A DNA stretch of 64,000 bases. It comes from an uncultured Rhodopila sp. Lineage in GTDB: Bacteria > Pseudomonadota > Alphaproteobacteria > Acetobacterales > Acetobacteraceae. Made by a program: the position numbers and the translations under genes. Positions 10,720-19,784 of this stretch are shown here, in pieces. The stretch spans positions 1-64,000 of the forward strand of contig NZ_CAIWTY010000018.1 of the NCBI RefSeq assembly GCF_903915725.1, written 5' to 3'. The notes under the pieces are model-generated. The model was given only the letters and a program-made list of their open reading frames with translations. It made no database searches and had not been told where the DNA came from. The number at the start of each line of letters is the position of its first letter. Within the stretch, counting starts at the first letter, position 1.

Positions 10720-11937
10720 TTACTGTACAGGCGGTGTCAGAGTCATGGTCGTGTAGACCAAATTGTTAAACGTATCGGAAATCGAAATGACCACCGGATT
10801 GCCCGCGAACGGGATGGACGCGACGCACCGGCTCGAAACCGCATTCGGATCGCCCAGCGCCGGGTCGGTGGGATCAAGTTGTGCGTTCAACACCGGAGTC
10901 AGCGGACACGCAAACGCCCCGGTCCCCTGTGGCGCCGCACCGAGAGACGCCACGCCCCCGCTCGGCTGGCCCCAATTGGCGGGTTGGAAGACCAGGAACG
11001 ATTGCACCTTATTGGCGGCGCCATACAGCGGATCGACACTGACATTGGCGGCAATGTTGATCGTCTTGCCATCGGCACTCAGCGTCGCCAGTCCTGCCAG
11101 TTCGCTGAACACCTTGGGCAAAACGACAGTCGGACAGGTCCATTGTGTCGGAGCCGGAACCGGCGGACAGGGAACCGGTGCCGCGGGTGGTGGGAGGACC
11201 GGCGCGACATAGGTGCTGCCCGCTTGAGGCGTCATGAAATCGACGGTAAACACCATGGGAACGGGATTCGGACCAAACTCGGCAGTATCGATGGGCGAGA
11301 CTGCGACCCCCGCACCCATCAGGGTCGATGAGCACCCCAGAATGATGTCGCGATGCCCCCAATTCTGGTCTGCATCGTTATACATCCAATCCCAGATTGC
11401 TGATTCAGGGCTGTAATTGACATCGATGATTTCGCTGGCACCGTTCGAAACAAGACCGGGTGGTCCCAAAGGCGCGGTCTCCCGGCCGGTTGGCTTTCCG
11501 TCCACGGCGTTGTTGTGGACGATCGTAGGGGTAATCCCCCACCACGTATCGGCATTTTGCGCGACCAACAGTGAATGATTCGCCGTGATGTTGCCAATAA
11601 ACGGATCATTGGCACCGTTGACGTCGCCGGGACCAAAGATGGTCGGCAGCCGCCGAATTATGCGCTCGGCATTGATCAGACCTAAAATTTGCTGATCCAC
11701 CGTGAGGTTGGCATAGCCGATCGGCAGGTAGGTTTCAATCATCTGCGACGTCGCCGGAAAGCCAGCCCACAGACCTTCCGCCACGTGGGCCGCATCGATC
11801 GCCGCAAACGCCTGTGCGCTTGTGAGAGGCGGAGGACCGGGTGCATTGGCGGCAGGATTGGTGGTAGGCGTACATTGCGCAAACGCCATATGGGTCACGG
11901 CGACCGGCAACGCCGCCACAGGATAAACCCATTTCAT
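10720..11937 (-). CDS. Secreted CAP (SCP/PR1-like) domain protein
   Basis: A 405-residue exported protein: signal peptide MKWVYPVAALPVAVTHMAFAQ, then a Pro/Ala-rich linker. A region resembling a CAP domain follows, with LINAERIIRRLP, an ANHSLLVAQNADTWWGI helix and QNWGHRDIIL, which places a His after the Asn-Trp-Gly as in CAP cavities. A Pro-rich linker (VLPPPAAPVPCPPVP) leads to a C-terminal beta-rich region with paired cysteines. Bacterial CAP proteins are extracellular or periplasmic; their activities vary and none can be deduced here. It is unlinked to recognisable neighbours and lies in the accessory stretch after tRNA-Arg. Confidence 0.65.
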   Translation of the reverse strand: MKWVYPVAALPVAVTHMAFAQCTPTTNPAANAPGPPPLTSAQAFAAIDAAHVAEGLWAGFPATSQMIETYLPIGYANLTVDQQILGLINAERIIRRLPTIFGPGDVNGANDPFIGNITANHSLLVAQNADTWWGITPTIVHNNAVDGKPTGRETAPLGPPGLVSNGASEIIDVNYSPESAIWDWMYNDADQNWGHRDIILGCSSTLMGAGVAVSPIDTAEFGPNPVPMVFTVDFMTPQAGSTYVAPVLPPPAAPVPCPPVPAPTQWTCPTVVLPKVFSELAGLATLSADGKTINIAANVSVDPLYGAANKVQSFLVFQPANWGQPSGGVASLGAAPQGTGAFACPLTPVLNAQLDPTDPALGDPNAVSSRCVASIPFAGNPVVISISDTFNNLVYTTMTLTPPVQ

Positions 11938-12266
11938 TTGAATCCCCCCGGAAATTACGAGGCATTAACCACCGTTAAGAATAATGCCGTCAATCCGCTA
12001 CAATGTCACGAATCTGTGCAGTAGCGTACGGGCGGGTGCTGGATCGGCTGCAATACCCGGCAAACGGTCCATGACCCCAATAATACTGTCAAGGATGAGT
12101 TTCCACAGTTCAGCGACACGATCTGCTTGACCAACACCCGCCAAAAATCCCTGCCATCGCCTCGGGAACACCCTCCCGCAAACCGTCGTTCAAAGGCGAC
12201 GGAGACCAAATACTCATGCCGCGTTTCCCGAAACGACATTGGTATCCTCTAAAACAACAACGAATA
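11938..12266. other. Gap between two secreted-protein genes
   Basis: Moderately AT-rich and without a convincing gene. A minus-strand open frame at 12006-12239 has a Cys/Arg-rich translation without family resemblance. The segment just upstream of the CAP-domain gene presumably holds its promoter; no consensus can be defended. Confidence 0.3.
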
Positions 12267-13043
12267 TCACTTCATCGCAGCCAATACCGACTCAAGCGCC
12301 GCCAGTGCCGTCGCCCGATCCTTCGCAACCAACGCCTGCCTCGCAGCCGACAATTTCGCGATCGGCTCATCCGTAATCGGATCAAAGGTTTTATTCAAAT
12401 CGACCGCTCGATCCAGCAAACGCGTCTGGCCCCGCTCGATCAAATCGAGAGCGTCATGTATCCTGCCCTGCGCAATCGCGGCCTGAGCGAGTTGCACATA
12501 ATCCCGCGCGGTGCGCCCATCGGCGGCCGGTGGCTTCGTATCAGCGCCGGCTTGCGATCGCGGCGGTTGAAGCTGCACTTCGCTTGCCGGGGCCACCTCC
12601 TGCCCCGGGCGCTTGCCCGATCGGCCCCCATCTACCGGCGGCGGCATCGGATCACGGCCGATCGGCAAATCTTGCGACGGTCGCTCAGCCGCGCGGCTGG
12701 CATCAACAGGGGGCGCCGATCTGGCGTCGTGGTGGACCGATAGCTCGTGCAGCGGATGGCGCGCCGGCGGCGGCACATTTTCCCGGGTCTGCGGTGGCCG
12801 GGACTGTAGGACGGGAGCCGGGGTTCCAGACTCAAACGCGGCGCAGTTGCAGGAATTGGCCGTGCTGCTGCATCGTTGATTGTACTCGCAGGAGCAATAT
12901 TTCTGCCCGTCGAGCGAAGAACACGTGTCTGCCGCGACCGGGATCTCGTTCAGCAAGAGACTCAGAAGCGCCGAGGCGGACACCCGCCAAAGGAGGCTCC
13001 GGGGGCTACGACGGATGTCTGGACGATGCCACTGGCGGTTCAC
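12267..13043 (-). CDS. Secreted Cys-rich and Pro-rich protein with a C-terminal helical domain
   Basis: A 258-residue hypothetical protein. An Arg-rich start and hydrophobic stretch (SASALLSLLLNEIPVAAD) act as signal peptide. After it comes a compact cluster of six cysteines (CSSLDGQKYCSCEYNQRC through NSCNC), then about 100 residues of Pro/Arg-rich linker. The C-terminal ~90-residue helical region contains YVQLAQAAIAQGRIHDALDLIERGQ and ARQALVAKDRATALAALESV, resembling a single TPR-like hairpin pair. The GTG start has no obvious ribosome binding site, so the true start may lie a few codons downstream. Function unknown. Confidence 0.55.
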   Translation of the reverse strand: MNRQWHRPDIRRSPRSLLWRVSASALLSLLLNEIPVAADTCSSLDGQKYCSCEYNQRCSSTANSCNCAAFESGTPAPVLQSRPPQTRENVPPPARHPLHELSVHHDARSAPPVDASRAAERPSQDLPIGRDPMPPPVDGGRSGKRPGQEVAPASEVQLQPPRSQAGADTKPPAADGRTARDYVQLAQAAIAQGRIHDALDLIERGQTRLLDRAVDLNKTFDPITDEPIAKLSAARQALVAKDRATALAALESVLAAMK

Positions 13044-13383
13044 GTTGGAATTATATCACCACTCGAAAACAAAAACAGGTCCGCCGGCTTTGAGATCCAC
13101 CCGTCCGGTCCGAAAGCCGGGGTTGGATGCGCCGAAAAACGTCACGCGCATGAGTGAGGCCCCCCCCCGGATCTCGACCGCGCCTCGCCGCCTAGGTACG
13201 GGCTGCCCGTGATCCTTAATAATGCTGCATTGCAGCGTGCAATACTGCGATAAACTCTTTATGTAGAACCGAAAAACCTGCGCCCCGACTGATTTCCTGG
13301 TTGTGCCGCGGACAGCAAAACTGCTAACCAAAGTTGTAATAAGCCGTGACGCACACGGCGGATTTAGCAGGGAGCATCCAACC
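13044..13383. other. Gene-free stretch
   Basis: Nothing recognisable beyond a nine-base C run at about 13160-13168 and a small GCTGCATTGCAGC palindrome near 13222. It presumably carries promoters for the divergent flanking genes. Confidence 0.3.
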
Positions 13384-13602
13384 ATGACTGTCATCACCAA
13401 GCCGGCCGATCTGCCGCCTCAGCTGCGCGCCTTGTCCGCCAGGGCAGAGGTCCTGGACAGTTCCGTCCGCGACGCTTTGTTGGCCACCTTGTCGGTCGCC
13501 ACACGGAACGCTACCCCCGAGCAGGTGCTGACCGACACGTTCGGCCGCCTCGGCTATCTGCCGGGGGAGGCGAAGCTGGCGACCAGGAAGGTGCTGGCTT
13601 AG
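13384..13602 (+). CDS. Small hypothetical protein
   Basis: 72 residues from ATG 13384, with GGGAG about 10 bases upstream. The translation (MTVITKPADLPPQLRALSA) is soluble, helix-prone and without membrane segment or cysteine. A C-terminal TPEQVLTDTFGRLGYLPGEAK stretch looks like a conserved core. No family recognised. Confidence 0.5.
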   Translation: MTVITKPADLPPQLRALSARAEVLDSSVRDALLATLSVATRNATPEQVLTDTFGRLGYLPGEAKLATRKVLA

Positions 13603-13616
13603 GCTTCCTGCCGGGA

Positions 13617-14203
13617 TCAACGCCAGAGCATCAGGCGGGAGCGGACCTTCGCCAGGAACCGCTCCCGTTGCTTCGCTGTGCTGTTGTCCATCCCCGTCAA
13701 GGCGACCCAGTCCAACCGGCAGCGCCGGGCGCATAGCGGCCGGAGACCGCGGCCGATAAGCTTGCGGTCCGGCCAGCCAACAAGCCACAGGCGCCACGCC
13801 GGAGAGCCGTAGGTGGTTACCACGCCGATGCGCCGGATACGGGTCAGCAGCGGGCGCAACTCGCCCGGGCTGTCGAGGCGAAACGCGACGCCGGGCAGCC
13901 AAACCCGGTCAAGCCATCCCTTGAGCATGGCGGGCAGCCCGAACCACCAACTCGGCTAGACCAGCAGCAGCGCGTCCGCGCGACGAAGGGCGGCGGCATG
14001 GTCTTCGACGCCGCTTTGGTTGGCGGGTTCGTCATAGAAGTCGCGGCGCTGCTCCGGGGTCAGCGCGGGCGAGAAGCCTTCGGCGTACAGATCGCGCATC
14101 TCGACCGCATGGCCTGCCGCGGTCAGCGCCGCCGCGGCGGTGTCGCGCAGCGCGGCGGAGAAACTGTCCGCGCAGGGGTGGCAGTAATCAGCAACACGTG
14201 CAT
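13617..14203 (-). pseudogene. Broken NAD(P)H:quinone oxidoreductase (flavodoxin_2 family)
   Basis: The two halves together give a complete flavodoxin-like quinone reductase. Two lesions disrupt it. First, ATG at 14203 opens MHVLLI, but the YCHPCADSFSAALRD continuation is in another frame, as if one T were lost from ATTTAC. Second, an in-frame TAG at 13956-13958 sits exactly where the family has Tyr in the VYPxWW flavin-binding motif; reading continues as PSWWFGLPAMLKGWLDR. The C-terminal part remains well preserved, so the decay looks recent. Intact relatives reduce quinones with NAD(P)H through FMN or FAD. Confidence 0.85.
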
Positions 14204-14383
14204 GCGGCATCTTTCATCGGGGGCGTGGGATTACCTGGAGCGGGCTTCCCAGCATGTGCGGGACGCTCTAATACCAATCCAGGTCAGGTTCGACCTATGC
14301 GCCTTTAGTTCCCGTCATGGCCGTCCCCCGGCCATGCCGGTTGCTGCGAAGAGTCAGCGTGACAAAAATGCGGGACCTTCGCC

Positions 14384-15736
14384 TTGGCTGATGTGCTGGT
14401 CATCGGCGGCGGCATCGCCGCGCTGTGCGCCGCCATCACGGCCCGGCGCGCCGGTGCCTCCGTGCGGCTGGTCGAATATGCCCCGAGGCCGCTGCGCGGC
14501 GGCAACGCGCGCCATGCCCGCAATTTGCGGGTGGCGCATGACGCGCCCGGGCCGTTCTCGCCGGGGACCTACAGCCAGGCCGAATACCTCGCCGAACTGA
14601 GCCGCATCGCCGGGGAGCATTTCGACGCGACGCTGTGCCGGCGTCTGGTCGAGGACTCGGCCGGCGTCGTTCCCTGGCTGGCAGGGCAAGGCGTGCCGTT
14701 CCAGCGGGCAGGCGACGGGATGTTGCCGGTATCCCGCCGCACCTGCTTCCTGTTCGGCGGCGGCAAGACCATGCTGAACGCGCTATACGGCACCGCCCAT
14801 AGTCTGGGCGTGGAGATCAGCTACCAAACCCCGGCCACCGCGCTGACCATCGAAGGCGGGCGCGTCAAGGCCGTGGACCTGCCGTCCGGTCGCGTCTACC
14901 CCGGCGCCGTGGTGCTTTGCTGCGGCGGAGCACAAGCCGATGCCGAGGCGTTGCGGCCGGTTTGGGGCGACGCGGCGGATGGCTTCATCCTCCGCGGCAC
15001 GCCGTATGCCGATGGCGCTTTGCTGCGCGGCCTGATCGCGCAGGGCGTGGCGACGGCCGGGGAACCAGGTGCCTGCCATCTGGTCGCCGTCGATGCCCGC
15101 TCGCCCCGGGCGGATGGTGGCATCGCAACCCGGGTGCTCGGTATTCCCGCCGGGATCGTCTGCGACCGCACCGGGCGGCGTTTCCATGACGAAGGCGGCG
15201 ATACCGGTCCGACCCGCTACGCCGTCTGGGGCCGCAAGGTGGCCGAGCAGCCGGGTCAACTGGCCTGGCTCATCCTGGATGCCGCCGCGGAAACCGGAGC
15301 GCCGCCGCCGCCGATGCTGCCGCCGTTGCAGGCCGGGACCATACCCGCGCTGGCGGCGCTGGCCGGAATCGATCCTGCCGTGCTCAGCGCGACCGTCGCG
15401 TCCTTCAATGCGGCCGTCCGGGTGCCCGGCGCAACGGGGTATACCAGCGGGATCGCCCCGCCCAAGACGCGCCATGCCCGGACGCTTGAAGTTCCGCCTT
15501 TCTCCGCCACCCCGATTCGCCCGGGCATCACCTTCACCTGCTTCGGGGTCAAGGTGGACGCCGCGGCTCGGGTTATGACGGTCGGCGGCAGCCCGGTCGC
15601 CAATGTGTTCGCCGCGGGTATGGTGATGGCGCCCGGTATTCTAGGCACCGGCTATCTGGCCGGTGCGGGGCTGACCATCGGCGCCGTTTTCGGCCGCATT
15701 GCGGGGGCCGCGGCGGCCCGTTACGTCCGTTCGTGA
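14384..15736 (+). CDS. tcuA: FAD-dependent tricarballylate dehydrogenase-like flavoprotein (TcuA family)
   Basis: A 450-residue FAD flavoprotein of the succinate dehydrogenase/fumarate reductase flavoprotein superfamily. The dinucleotide-binding motif VLVIGGGIAALCAAITARRAG is at the N-terminus and GTGYLAGAGLTIGAVFGRIAG closes the FAD site. The middle has GDTGPTRYAVWGRK. Closest resemblance is to TcuA, which oxidises tricarballylate to cis-aconitate. The start is TTG 14384, since the fold begins at once and no in-frame ATG precedes it. No TcuB partner is adjacent. Substrate is therefore inferred. Confidence 0.72.
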   Translation: MADVLVIGGGIAALCAAITARRAGASVRLVEYAPRPLRGGNARHARNLRVAHDAPGPFSPGTYSQAEYLAELSRIAGEHFDATLCRRLVEDSAGVVPWLAGQGVPFQRAGDGMLPVSRRTCFLFGGGKTMLNALYGTAHSLGVEISYQTPATALTIEGGRVKAVDLPSGRVYPGAVVLCCGGAQADAEALRPVWGDAADGFILRGTPYADGALLRGLIAQGVATAGEPGACHLVAVDARSPRADGGIATRVLGIPAGIVCDRTGRRFHDEGGDTGPTRYAVWGRKVAEQPGQLAWLILDAAAETGAPPPPMLPPLQAGTIPALAALAGIDPAVLSATVASFNAAVRVPGATGYTSGIAPPKTRHARTLEVPPFSATPIRPGITFTCFGVKVDAAARVMTVGGSPVANVFAAGMVMAPGILGTGYLAGAGLTIGAVFGRIAGAAAARYVRS

Positions 15737-15865
15737 TCCCCGGGTGCAGTTTTCGCCAGGGATGTTCGTGCAAGCGTCTCCCATCCTGGATTTGATGAGC
15801 GACCCGCGGGATGGGGCCGCGTTCAGGACTATGAAACGCAGATGAGATCCGAAGGGGCGTCGATC

Positions 15866-16735
15866 ATGAGCGATTTCGAACTGGTTTGGGACTCCCGCTG
15901 CAGCGTGGCCGAATCTCCGGTGTGGGATGCAGCCAACCGCCGGCTGCTGTTCTGCGACATCAACGGCAAGCGGATTAACGCCCTGTCGGTCGATTCGGGC
16001 GCCCATACGTCGTGGGACTTTCCCGAGGTCGTCGGCAGTTTCGGGTTGTGCCGCAGCGGCCGGTTCGTGGTGGCGCAGCGGCATCATGTCGCGTTGTTCG
16101 ATCCCGCCAGCGGCACCCTGACGGATCTGACGCCGAGAATCGGTGAACCACCGACAAACCGCCTGAACGACGGCAAGGTCGGCCCTGACGGGGCGTTCTG
16201 GGTCGGCAGCATGGATGAGAACTCGCCCCGCCAGAAGATTGCAGCATTGTACCGGGTCACCGGCGATGGGCGGATCACCCGGGAGGAAACCGGCATCGCG
16301 GTTTCGAATGGCCTGGCGTGGTCGCCGGACGGGCGGATCATGTATCACTCCGATTCGACCTCCGGCATCATCCAGGCCTGGGATTTCGACCCGGCGACCG
16401 GAGTACGGTCCAGCCACCGCATCATCGCCAGGCTGACGAATGAGCAAGGCCGCCCGGATGGAGCGGCAACCGATGCCGACGGCAACTACTGGTCCGCCGG
16501 GCCGTCCGCTGGCTGCATCAACTGCTTCAGCCCAACAGGCGAAATGCTACGCACATGGCCGTTCCCCGTGCCGGGGCCGACAATGCCGTGCTTTGCCGAT
16601 GGGACGTTTTATGTGACGTCGCTGCGGGAGGGGAAATCGGCTGAGGTGCTGGCGGACTTCCCCACGCTGGGCGGATTGTTCCGTGCCGCCGCGCCCGCGG
16701 CTGGAACGCCGATCGGCATGTTTGCCGACGATTGA
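15866..16735 (+). CDS. SMP-30/gluconolactonase family protein
   Basis: A 289-residue six-bladed propeller of the SMP-30/regucalcin/gluconolactonase family, typically metal-dependent sugar lactonases. Metal-site positions are recognisable: Glu in VAESPVWD, Asn in RLNDGKVGPDG, Asn in SNGLAWSPDG and Asp in PDGAATDADG. I use ATG 15866, which has GAAGGGG upstream; an in-frame ATG at 15842 would add 8 residues. It follows the TcuA-like gene on the same strand after 129 bases and may share its regulation. The exact lactone is unknown. Confidence 0.88.
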   Translation: MSDFELVWDSRCSVAESPVWDAANRRLLFCDINGKRINALSVDSGAHTSWDFPEVVGSFGLCRSGRFVVAQRHHVALFDPASGTLTDLTPRIGEPPTNRLNDGKVGPDGAFWVGSMDENSPRQKIAALYRVTGDGRITREETGIAVSNGLAWSPDGRIMYHSDSTSGIIQAWDFDPATGVRSSHRIIARLTNEQGRPDGAATDADGNYWSAGPSAGCINCFSPTGEMLRTWPFPVPGPTMPCFADGTFYVTSLREGKSAEVLADFPTLGGLFRAAAPAAGTPIGMFADD

Positions 16736-16757
16736 TGGGCGGTCGCTTGATCGCCGT

Positions 16758-16788
16758 GGCCCTCCCCCGGACAAGCCGGCGGAGGGCC
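16758..16788. terminator. Hairpin between convergent genes
   Basis: GGCCCTCC pairs with GGAGGGCC, extended inward by CCCGG/CCGGC with one mismatch, around an ACAAG loop. It lies between the stops of the SMP-30 gene (+) and otsA (-) and could serve both as terminator, although it lacks a T-run. Confidence 0.5.
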
Positions 16789-16802
16789 ATAACGGTCGGA
16801 CT

Positions 16803-18209
16803 CTACGAAATTGCCCGCAGAGACGGCCGTTCCGGATGCGACTCGGGATGTGCGAGAAGCTTCAGGAACACCGAGCAGAATCGTTCCGCAGTGTTGACGC
16901 TAACCTTTTTATGCAACGACCGCCAGCGTTCCTGGCGCTCTTCCAGGTCCATGGACAAGCCGATATGCATGGCCTCGGCGATCTCATCGGAATCGTAAGG
17001 ATTAACGATAAGTGCCTCGGACATTTCCTCGGCCGCCCCCGCGAAGCGGGAGAGGATCAGCACCCCCGGGTCATTCGCGTCCTGGGCGGCGACATATTCT
17101 TTCGCCACCAGGTTCATGCCATCGCGCAGCGGCGTTACCAGCGCAAGCCGCGAAATGCGAAAAAAGCCGGCCAAGGTGTCGCGTTTGACCGCCCGTGTCA
17201 TATAGCGCAACGGGGTCCAGTCGAATTCCGAATACCGCCCGTTTGTGTCGCCAACGATCCGATCCAGTTCACGCCTCAGCCGCGCATACGATCCCGACTC
17301 CTCACGTGAACGAGCGGCGATTTGCAGGAAGCTGACCTCGCGCCGATGTTGCGGATAATTGGCGAAGAACCGGCCGATGGCTTCAAACCGGTTGATCAGG
17401 CCCTTCGAGTAGTCAAGCCGATCGACGCCGATGGCGAGGCCGCCTTTGCCGAGGCTTTCACGCAACAGCCTTGCATCCGAACCACGCGCGGCTTCCACCG
17501 CCCGTTTCGAGAACTCATCGGCATTAATGCCGATCGGATCGACAATGGCACGAACGGAGTGGCCGCGCAGGACGAAGCGGCCGTCCTTGTCTGCATGCAC
17601 GCCGAGATTTTCCGCGACGCAGTCTAGGAATGCCGTGCAATAGGTACGGGTATGAAAACCGACGACATCGTAGGCGCACAGCGCAGTCAGCAATTCGGCT
17701 GATCGCGGCAGGGCATTGAAAATCGAGGGCGGAACGAACGGGGTGTGGAGGAAAAAGCCGATTTTATTGGTCACACCGAGGGCGCGCAGTTCGGCGGCCA
17801 TCGGGATCATATGATAGTCATGCACCCAGATCACATCGTCGGGCCGCAGCAACGGCAGCAGCGAGGCGGCGAACTGGCGGTTGACCGAGCGGTAGCCGTC
17901 ATAGTCCTCGGACTTGAAGTCCAGCAATCCGAGGCGGAAATGCAGCAGCGGCCATAGCGCGCCGTTGGAGAAGTTCACGTAAAACGAATGATAGTCCGAC
18001 TCCGTAAGGTCAATCGTTGCATAAGTAATACCATCCGAGCGCTGCATATGGGTTGTCGCGGACCCGCGCGCGGAGCGCCGTCCGCTCCAGCCGAACCAGA
18101 TGGAACCGGGCTGCAAAGCGTCGGCCAGCGCGATCGCCAGGCCTCCCGCCTTGGCGCCCCGTTCGGATGGAAGTGGTACTCGATTTGAAACGACGACCAG
18201 CCGTGGCAT
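16803..18209 (-). CDS. otsA: Alpha,alpha-trehalose-6-phosphate synthase
   Basis: A 468-residue GT20 glycosyltransferase making trehalose-6-phosphate from UDP-glucose and glucose-6-phosphate. Family motifs are present: VVVSNRVPLPSE at the N-terminus, KAGGLAIALADAL, WVHDYHMIPMAAELR, RLDYSKGL and GMNLVAKEYVAAQ. No otsB phosphatase is adjacent or fused, so dephosphorylation must come from elsewhere. Divergent from a glycosyltransferase gene with ~225 bases between, a likely shared promoter region. Confidence 0.94.
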   Translation of the reverse strand: MPRLVVVSNRVPLPSERGAKAGGLAIALADALQPGSIWFGWSGRRSARGSATTHMQRSDGITYATIDLTESDYHSFYVNFSNGALWPLLHFRLGLLDFKSEDYDGYRSVNRQFAASLLPLLRPDDVIWVHDYHMIPMAAELRALGVTNKIGFFLHTPFVPPSIFNALPRSAELLTALCAYDVVGFHTRTYCTAFLDCVAENLGVHADKDGRFVLRGHSVRAIVDPIGINADEFSKRAVEAARGSDARLLRESLGKGGLAIGVDRLDYSKGLINRFEAIGRFFANYPQHRREVSFLQIAARSREESGSYARLRRELDRIVGDTNGRYSEFDWTPLRYMTRAVKRDTLAGFFRISRLALVTPLRDGMNLVAKEYVAAQDANDPGVLILSRFAGAAEEMSEALIVNPYDSDEIAEAMHIGLSMDLEERQERWRSLHKKVSVNTAERFCSVFLKLLAHPESHPERPSLRAIS

Positions 18210-18433
18210 CGGTCAGCATCCTCCGATTTAGTTTTGTCCTAGCAACGAAACGCGCCCCGGACACAACCGATTATCACTTGGTAAACGCAAACGAGGCGGC
18301 GGGGGAAAGCCCGCGTCGGTAACTTCACCGTGAGGTTGCCGACTTTGGCCGCTTCATGTTCGCATCTGCCGCAAAAAAACCTGATCTGCCCTCCATCACT
18401 GGCTCCGAACTTAAGGCCGGGAGCCATTTGACA

Positions 18434-19486
18434 ATGCGTATAGCCCAAATCGCGCCACTGACCGAGTCCGTTCCGCCGCGCACCTATGGCGGGACCGAGC
18501 GGGTGGTGTCCTACCTGACGGAGGAGCTGGTGGCCATGGGTCACGAGGTGACCCTGTTCGCTAGCGGCGATTCCGTAACGACCGCGCATCTCGACGCTAT
18601 ATGGCCATGTGCGCTGCGGTTCGACACGACCTTACGCGACGCGATGGCACCGACGATGCTGATGTTGGAGAAGATCGCCCAACGCGCGCATGAGTTCGAC
18701 GTGCTGCATTGCCACCTGGATTACTGGCCGTTTTCGCTGCTCAGCCGGCAACCGACTCCGTACTTGACCACTCTGCACGGCCGCCTGGACCTGCCTGAAT
18801 TGTCGCGGGTCATGGAGGAATTCCCCGAGGCCCCGCTGGTGTCCATATCCGATGCGCAACGGAGGCCGTTGGCAAATGGCAACTTTGTCGGCACCGTCTA
18901 TCACGGCCTGCCGCCGAACCTGCTTACGCCGCAACCGATGGAGCGGGATTACCTGGCGTTTCTGGGCCGGATTTGCCCTGAGAAGGCCCCGGACCGGGCG
19001 ATCCGAATCGCCCGCGCAGCCGGGATGAAGCTGAAGATCGCCGCCAAGATCGACCGGGTCGATACCGCGTATTTTGAATCAACCATCCGTCCGATGATCG
19101 ACGGCGACCAGATTCAGTTGATCGGCGAAATCGGCGACGCGGAAAAGCCCGCATTCCTGAGCGGCGCCAAGGCGTTGCTCCTGCCCATCGATTGGCCGGA
19201 GCCGTTCGGTCTGGTCATGATCGAGGCGATGGCGTGCGGCACGCCGACGATTGCCTATCCGGCGGGGTCCGTCCCGGAGGTGATCGACCACGGCACCACC
19301 GGCTTCATTGTGCATGACGAAACCGGGGCGGTGACCGCGCTGTCACGGTTGGACACGCTGTCGCATGAAGTGATCCGTCGCGTTTTTGAAGAACGCTTCA
19401 CCGCCCGCCGCATGGCGGAGGATTATGTCGCGCTTTATCGCCGAATGGCAGTGAGAGTCGCCCGTCCGGTGCTGCGTGTGGTCTGA
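18434..19486 (+). CDS. Glycosyltransferase family 4 (GT-B) protein
   Basis: About 350 residues from ATG 18434 (MRIAQIAPLTESVPPRTYGG). The N-terminal GGTERVVSYLTEELVAMGHEVTLF segment and C-terminal EPFGLVMIEAMACGTPTIA motif are classic for GT4 enzymes using nucleotide-activated sugars. The family includes enzymes for glucosylglycerate-type compatible solutes and for polysaccharides, so the acceptor cannot be stated. Its divergent pairing with otsA suggests a role in osmolyte or stress-related glycan metabolism (inference). A strong hairpin follows the stop. Confidence 0.85.
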   Translation: MRIAQIAPLTESVPPRTYGGTERVVSYLTEELVAMGHEVTLFASGDSVTTAHLDAIWPCALRFDTTLRDAMAPTMLMLEKIAQRAHEFDVLHCHLDYWPFSLLSRQPTPYLTTLHGRLDLPELSRVMEEFPEAPLVSISDAQRRPLANGNFVGTVYHGLPPNLLTPQPMERDYLAFLGRICPEKAPDRAIRIARAAGMKLKIAAKIDRVDTAYFESTIRPMIDGDQIQLIGEIGDAEKPAFLSGAKALLLPIDWPEPFGLVMIEAMACGTPTIAYPAGSVPEVIDHGTTGFIVHDETGAVTALSRLDTLSHEVIRRVFEERFTARRMAEDYVALYRRMAVRVARPVLRVV

Positions 19487-19510
19487 CGCTCCGGCCAACC
19501 GCAACACATA

Positions 19511-19549
19511 CCCCGTCACTGGCCGTCAGCACGGCGGCCAGTGACGGGG
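19511..19549 (+). terminator. Strong hairpin after the GT4 gene
   Basis: CCCCGTCACTGGCCG (19511-19525) and CGGCCAGTGACGGGG (19535-19549) form a perfect 15-base stem with a 9-base loop, starting 25 bases after the stop codon. No T-run follows, so it may act as an RNA 3' stabiliser or need Rho. Confidence 0.65.
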
Positions 19550-19784
19550 TGGATGGGAGTATGGCTTTCGTCGGAATATCGAGCTTCGATTCCCGGTTTG
19601 CTGGAACGATAACGATCTGCTGCCTCAGTCAGGGCAGCAGCGCACCTGTGCAAGGCCCCGGTTCTCCGCTTGCATCCAGGAGATTGGCCTCTACCATCCA
19701 TTCCTCGTTCCCGGGGGCCAAGCCCACTCGACGCCAAAGGCAACAGCCTCTGCAATCGCTTCAGGATCGATTTGCGTGAGAGTC
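19550..19784. other. Stretch between the hairpin and the methyltransferase-like gene
   Basis: No intact gene. On the minus strand a frame beginning TQIDPEAIAEAVAFGVEWAW and, shifted by one, EEWMVEANLLDASGEPG look like decayed coding sequence downstream of the methyltransferase-like gene. Too short to identify. Confidence 0.25.

Noticed and set aside
8930-13000. A second copy of the tRNA-Arg 3' end marking the far edge of an integrated element
   Set aside because: I looked for the GTTCGAATC...GGGTCC sequence and found no repeat, so no attachment-site pair can be claimed.
13155-13170. Nine-base C run as a possible phase-variation tract
   Set aside because: It lies in a gene-free interval with no nearby reading frame or promoter spacing it would switch.
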